Below are positions 61,901 through 64,000 of a DNA stretch of 64,000 bases, piece after piece (position 1 is the first letter of the stretch; every line of letters begins with the position of its first letter). The stretch covers positions 184,121-248,120 of the forward strand of contig NZ_SNXW01000001.1 in assembly GCF_004362855.1 (NCBI RefSeq), written 5' to 3'. A model generated the notes under the pieces. It worked only from the letters and a program-made list of their open reading frames with translations. It searched no databases and was not told where the DNA came from. The DNA is from Aquabacterium commune (GTDB lineage: Bacteria > Pseudomonadota > Gammaproteobacteria > Burkholderiales > Burkholderiaceae_C). A program made the position numbers and the translations under genes.

Positions 61901-62173
61901 TCGCTGGCCTACCTCAAGCGCTTCCCCGTGCAACAGCTGAAAATCGACCGCAGCTTCGTGCAGGACCTGCCCAGCAACGACAACGACGGCCAGCTCGTCA
62001 GCACCATGATCTCGATGGCGCACGGCCTGCGCCTGCACGTCGTGGCCGAGGGCGTGGAAATGCCCGACCAGGAGGCCTTCCTGAGCAGCCTGGGCTGCGA
62101 CGTGGCCCAGGGCTACCTGTACAGCCGGCCCGTGCCCGCCGCCCAGATTTCCCAGATGCTGACGCGCCACTGA
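58958..62173 (+). CDS. Membrane GAF/PAS/GGDEF/EAL signalling protein
   Basis: 1071 residues. Two transmembrane helices (about 31-52 and 183-200) flank a periplasmic region. Then come PAS (about 215-330), GAF (about 335-510), PAS (about 520-650), GGDEF (about 650-805) and EAL (about 815-1065). The EAL domain has all key motifs (EALVRL at 844, NLSPSE, EITEGG, IDDFGTGYSS, LKIDRSF, EGVE), so it should hydrolyse cyclic-di-GMP. The GGDEF motif reads AGDEF (715-719), and the preceding DLDNFKTVND..LLKQVAQRL lacks about eight residues normally between ND and LL. That loop carries substrate contacts, so synthesis activity is probably lost and the domain may be regulatory. Confidence 0.92.
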   Translation: MSAVPHPPPPSQTPATHTATVAALPMPALGRFGPLALSVGALAAISMGLIAWSHLGWNRLQQQAHAFDTHLSAARFEARQAQWLLGTAPAAAGQPAPLVTPLMHAHNALAALQPHAPEAVKAPLSLLQTQVVAALRQAEAAPQDAASMGEAIAAMDQALNATSAQWEHTLERATRDQHHLDRLNVALVGCVTLMLLVLMGRAHRQRELAIDKVKAREAQLSAFAEALPDLAFRMDAEGRYLDIYGNNLPLLGRPAHELIGRRLGDLFPPDMAQRFLGVLRQTLGTRSTQTITFNVTINQSLRHFDSRCAPVGDTDQVVWMIWDITGRRQTERRLRRKTRMYDFLSHVNQAIVRSDDQGTLMARVCRVAVQHGQFRKAWVALFDPDTAGALNCVAEAGDARPLRDSLSFSLNVMSQADNALDAALRQGHTFRTRDLQSLKPQGPAPMWLDEAVAAGTPGCVIVPLRREQALIGHLMLLGRRVDDTDADELGLFEDLSSDLSFAVTNLHREALRDRAEERIRLHAAALESTRDGMMVLDSDRVLVSINPAFTALTGYDEHEVIGRSPEFLLTDAPDEFIAQLREHLLSYGSWQGEVWFRHRNGDPFMTKLSVAAVHSTQGEPSHFVGVFTDITQLKQTEERLARMAHYDPLTELPNRVLIRQRLAHAINLAQRHHTLVGVVFIDLDNFKTVNDGLLKQVAQRLRQRVRQEDTLGRLAGDEFVLVLEHLRHPQQAAHVATAILETLNQPFTLDGGQQVYVRASIGISMYPDDGQDESELVRNADAAMYESKRRGRNNFSFYTQAFTTEATLRLQMETLLRRAVEHSEFTLHYQPMVRLSDRKVIALEALVRLNTAGQHTAGTLGGSVTLSPNQFIPVMEDTGMITSLSEWVIEEACRQGRAWLDAGLDFGRVAINLSPSEIRRGGVVERLAEILVRTGLPPQHLEIEITEGGLMESGMGAEQFLQHLHQLGVFLTIDDFGTGYSSLAYLKRFPVQQLKIDRSFVQDLPSNDNDGQLVSTMISMAHGLRLHVVAEGVEMPDQEAFLSSLGCDVAQGYLYSRPVPAAQISQMLTRH

Positions 62174-62275
62174 GCCGGCCCTGCCCACAGCGGGGTCAAA
62201 ACGACGTCAACGCGCAGCGCACACAAAAAAGCACGATCGTTCGATAATGCCTCACCCTCACACGACGTGCCTGCC

Positions 62276-63148
62276 ATGAACCTGTTCGCCCCCACCTCCG
62301 CCGAGGCCGCTGGCCCGACCGCCACCCTGGCCGAGCTGCTGTCCCGCCGCGAACGCACCGACGCTGGCTCGCTGCACCGCGTGCGTTTCGACGTCAGCCC
62401 GGATTGGCAACAAGGCCGCACAACCTTCGGCGGGGTGCTGTCCGCCCTCGCCGTGCAGGCCATGCGCGACGTCTGCGGCAGCGACTGGCCCTTGCGCGCC
62501 CTGCAGACCAACTTCGTCGGCCCCGTCAGCCCGGGCCGTTTCGACATCGAGGTCGTGCTGCTGCGCCAGGGCAAGAACATCCGCCAGGTGCAAGCCCGCG
62601 TGCTGCAAGCCGATGAAGCCGGCGTCGAACAGGTCGGTGGCGTGCTGCTGGGCGTGTTCGGCGCGGCGCGCACCTCCACCCTGCCTCACCTGCGTCCGGA
62701 CCACCACCCCGTGGCCAAAGACCCCGACAGCGCCTTCCTGTGGCCCTTCGTGCCGGGCATCACGCCGGCCTTCACGCAGCACCTGGAATTCCGCCAGGCC
62801 GAAGGCGGCATGCCGTTCACCGGCTCGGACGAATGGCACAGCCGCACCCACGTGCGCCTGCGCGCGCCCGGGGGCATCGACAACGAGCTGCAATCGGTGC
62901 TGCTGGCCGACGCCGGCCCGACTCCCGCCCTGGCCCAGCTCAACGGCTTCGCACCGGCCTCGTCGGTGTCCTGGGCGCTGGAGCTGCGCCCGGTCGAGCT
63001 GGGCACAGGCTCAGACACTGGCTTTTGGCGCATGGACAAAGACGCCCTGGCCACCGGCGACGGCTACGTCAACGAAAAGACCACACTGTGGACGCCCGAC
63101 GGCCAGCTCGCCGCCTTGGGCTACCAGGTCGTGGCCGTGTATGGCTGA
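62276..63148 (+). CDS. Acyl-CoA thioesterase, TesB-like double hotdog
   Basis: 290 residues with two hotdog halves. DWQQGRTTFGGVLSALAVQAM and LQTNFVGPVSPGRFDIEVVLLRQGKNIRQVQARV belong to the first; residues about 170-290 form the second (FWRMDKDALATGDGYVNEKTTLWTPDGQLAALGYQVVAVYG). This fits thioesterase family 4HBT_3/TesB-related enzymes. The substrate range is unknown. ATG at 62276 is used; an earlier GTG at 62267 is possible. The stop overlaps the next gene by 8 bases. Confidence 0.75.
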   Translation: MNLFAPTSAEAAGPTATLAELLSRRERTDAGSLHRVRFDVSPDWQQGRTTFGGVLSALAVQAMRDVCGSDWPLRALQTNFVGPVSPGRFDIEVVLLRQGKNIRQVQARVLQADEAGVEQVGGVLLGVFGAARTSTLPHLRPDHHPVAKDPDSAFLWPFVPGITPAFTQHLEFRQAEGGMPFTGSDEWHSRTHVRLRAPGGIDNELQSVLLADAGPTPALAQLNGFAPASSVSWALELRPVELGTGSDTGFWRMDKDALATGDGYVNEKTTLWTPDGQLAALGYQVVAVYG

Positions 63149-63755
63149 CACGCCAGCACTGGCCCGCCCGGCCTCGTTGCGCGAGCTGTTCATCGCTTTC
63201 ACTGTGCTGGCCTTGCAGGGCTTTGGCGGCGTGATCGCCGTGGCGCAGCGCGAGCTGTGCGAGCGCCGCCGCTGGCTGGACGCGCGCGAGTTCGTGGACA
63301 TGCTCGCCTCGGCCCAAGTGCTGCCCGGCCCCAACGTCTGCAACCTGTCGCTGATGATCGGTGACCGTTTCTTCGGTTGGCGCGGTGCCCTCACCGCCCT
63401 GGCCGGCATGATCCTGGCGCCCATGGCCTTGATGCTGCTGCTCGCCTGGGGCCTGGGCGAGGCCAGCAGCCTGCCCCAGGCGCAAGGGCTGATCCGGGGC
63501 GCGCTGGGCGGCATCGCAGCGGTGGCGGCGGGCCAGATCATCGGCACGGTGCTCAAGCTGTCGGCACCGCTGCGTGAGCACGAACTGGGCTGGCCCGCCT
63601 GCTTGGGCCTGGCCGCACTGGCACTGGCCCTGGTCGTTCAATGGCACTGGCCGCTGGTGCAGGTGCTGCTGAGCCTGGGCGGTGCCGCCTGCCTGGTGAG
63701 CTACGCCCTGCTCAAACGACAGGCCGCGCGGCGAGCGCAAGAGACGCAGGCATGA
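63141..63755 (+). CDS. Chromate transporter (CHR family), N-terminal-half subunit
   Basis: 204 residues with about six hydrophobic helices. LRELFIAFTVLALQGFGGVIAVAQRELCERRRWLDAREFVDMLASAQVLPGPNVCNLSLMIG is the chromate-ion-transporter signature (FGG...PGPN...). Short-chain CHR proteins work as pairs of half-size subunits, and the second gene follows with an ATGA overlap. Members export chromate or other oxyanions such as sulfate analogues, but many are uncharacterised. Confidence 0.85.
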   Translation: MADTPALARPASLRELFIAFTVLALQGFGGVIAVAQRELCERRRWLDAREFVDMLASAQVLPGPNVCNLSLMIGDRFFGWRGALTALAGMILAPMALMLLLAWGLGEASSLPQAQGLIRGALGGIAAVAAGQIIGTVLKLSAPLREHELGWPACLGLAALALALVVQWHWPLVQVLLSLGGAACLVSYALLKRQAARRAQETQA

Positions 63756-64000
63756 GCGTGCCGGTCTGGTCCTGGTCGCCCGAGGTCTGGTGGACGCTGT
63801 TCGGGCATTTCCTTGCCTTGTCGCTGATGTCGATCGGCGGGGCCATCACCCTTGTGCCCGACATGCACCGCCGCCTGGTGCAAGACAGCGCCTTGCTCAG
63901 CGACGCCGACTTCACCGGCGCCATCGCCCTGGCCCAGGCCGCTCCCGGCCCCAACGTGCTCTTCGTGGCCCTGATGGGCTGGTACGCGGGCGGCCTGGGT
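63752..64000 (+). CDS. Chromate transporter (CHR family), second half-size subunit, partial
   Basis: The first 83 codons, cut by the window end. WTLFGHFLALSLMSIGGAITLVPDMHRRLV and FTGAIALAQAAPGPNVLFVALMGW show the same family signature as the upstream subunit, with GGA in place of FGG. The start overlaps the previous stop by 4 bases, so the two are made together and probably form a heterodimer. Confidence 0.85.
   Translation, partial: MSVPVWSWSPEVWWTLFGHFLALSLMSIGGAITLVPDMHRRLVQDSALLSDADFTGAIALAQAAPGPNVLFVALMGWYAGGLG

Noticed and set aside
63141..64000. Chromate transporter apparently split by a frameshift
   Set aside because: Short-chain CHR transporters are normally two half-size genes. 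Both have their own starts, and they overlap by ATGA.
1..64000. CRISPR arrays, IS elements or rRNA genes
   Set aside because: No regularly spaced direct repeats, transposase-like proteins or rRNA-like sequence were seen; the only mobile unit recognised is the tRNA-Thr element.

Overview
The window looks like a chromosomal segment of a GC-rich betaproteobacterium of the order Burkholderiales (Comamonadaceae/Sphaerotilaceae-like). The grounds are GC-rich codon use, a PEP-CTERM protein, a desT-desC-desB type fatty-acid desaturase locus, a BktB-type thiolase, an extracellular PHB depolymerase and a typical set of housekeeping genes (hrpA, argA, yggX, fbp, pepN, prfB, tRNA-Pro, tRNA-Thr). A genus cannot be named from sequence reading alone.

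Region 1 (1-15975) is the most unusual part. Two divergent gene sets flank a 454-bp control region. Leftward: a DUF1549/DUF1553 protein, a DUF1501 protein (both best known from planctomycetes), a class II c-type cytochrome, a diheme c-type cytochrome and a secreted redoxin. Rightward: a porin, an SsuABC/TauABC-like importer with two permeases, a secreted rhodanese-like protein without its cysteine and a cytochrome b561. Then come an SfnR-like sigma-54 activator, an XRE-cupin regulator, a small serine hydrolase and a 1-Cys (LsfA-like) peroxiredoxin. Each divergent set starts with a near-perfect sigma-54 promoter (5237-5251 leftward, 5479-5494 rightward). An exact IHF consensus and palindromic, repeated CATGTGCACATG / CACATGAGAT elements lie between them. 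I read this as a sigma-54-controlled, sulfur-limitation-type acquisition locus with a periplasmic redox branch; the substrate is unknown.

Region 2 (16006-26652) holds a PEP-CTERM protein, tRNA-Pro, a type II-order PHB depolymerase, hrpA, an amidase, argA, yggX and a polysaccharide deacetylase with an abutting 23-codon leader ORF. Region 3 (26672-36840) is a leftward cluster of circularly permuted ATP-grasp, alpha-E and transglutaminase proteins. It carries both a stand-alone ATP-grasp/alpha-E pair and a fused version, separated by about 450 bp packed with inverted repeats. Region 4 (37044-45254) has a chemoreceptor, the desT/desCB-like desaturase locus with a candidate operator, a thioesterase, a thiolase, a hydrolase and a small secreted protein.

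Region 5 (45298-52777) is a compact 7.5-kb integrative element in the tRNA-Thr(CGT) gene. It has 54-bp direct repeats at its ends, a 22-bp integrase arm-type repeat near each end, a tyrosine integrase, HicAB, AlpA-like and winged-helix regulators, a primase-helicase, a heptamer array that may be an origin, and a VRR-NUC nuclease. It has no capsid, packaging or conjugation genes, so it resembles a phage satellite. It rebuilds the tRNA 3' end and supplies a new tRNA terminator, leaving the old 3' end and terminator at 45261-45351.

Region 6 (52728-64000) is tRNA-Thr with a hairpin leader, fbp, pepN, prfB with its programmed frameshift, a hydrolase, a membrane GAF/PAS/GGDEF/EAL protein with a deletion in the GGDEF domain, a TesB-like thioesterase and a two-gene chromate-transporter pair cut by the window end.
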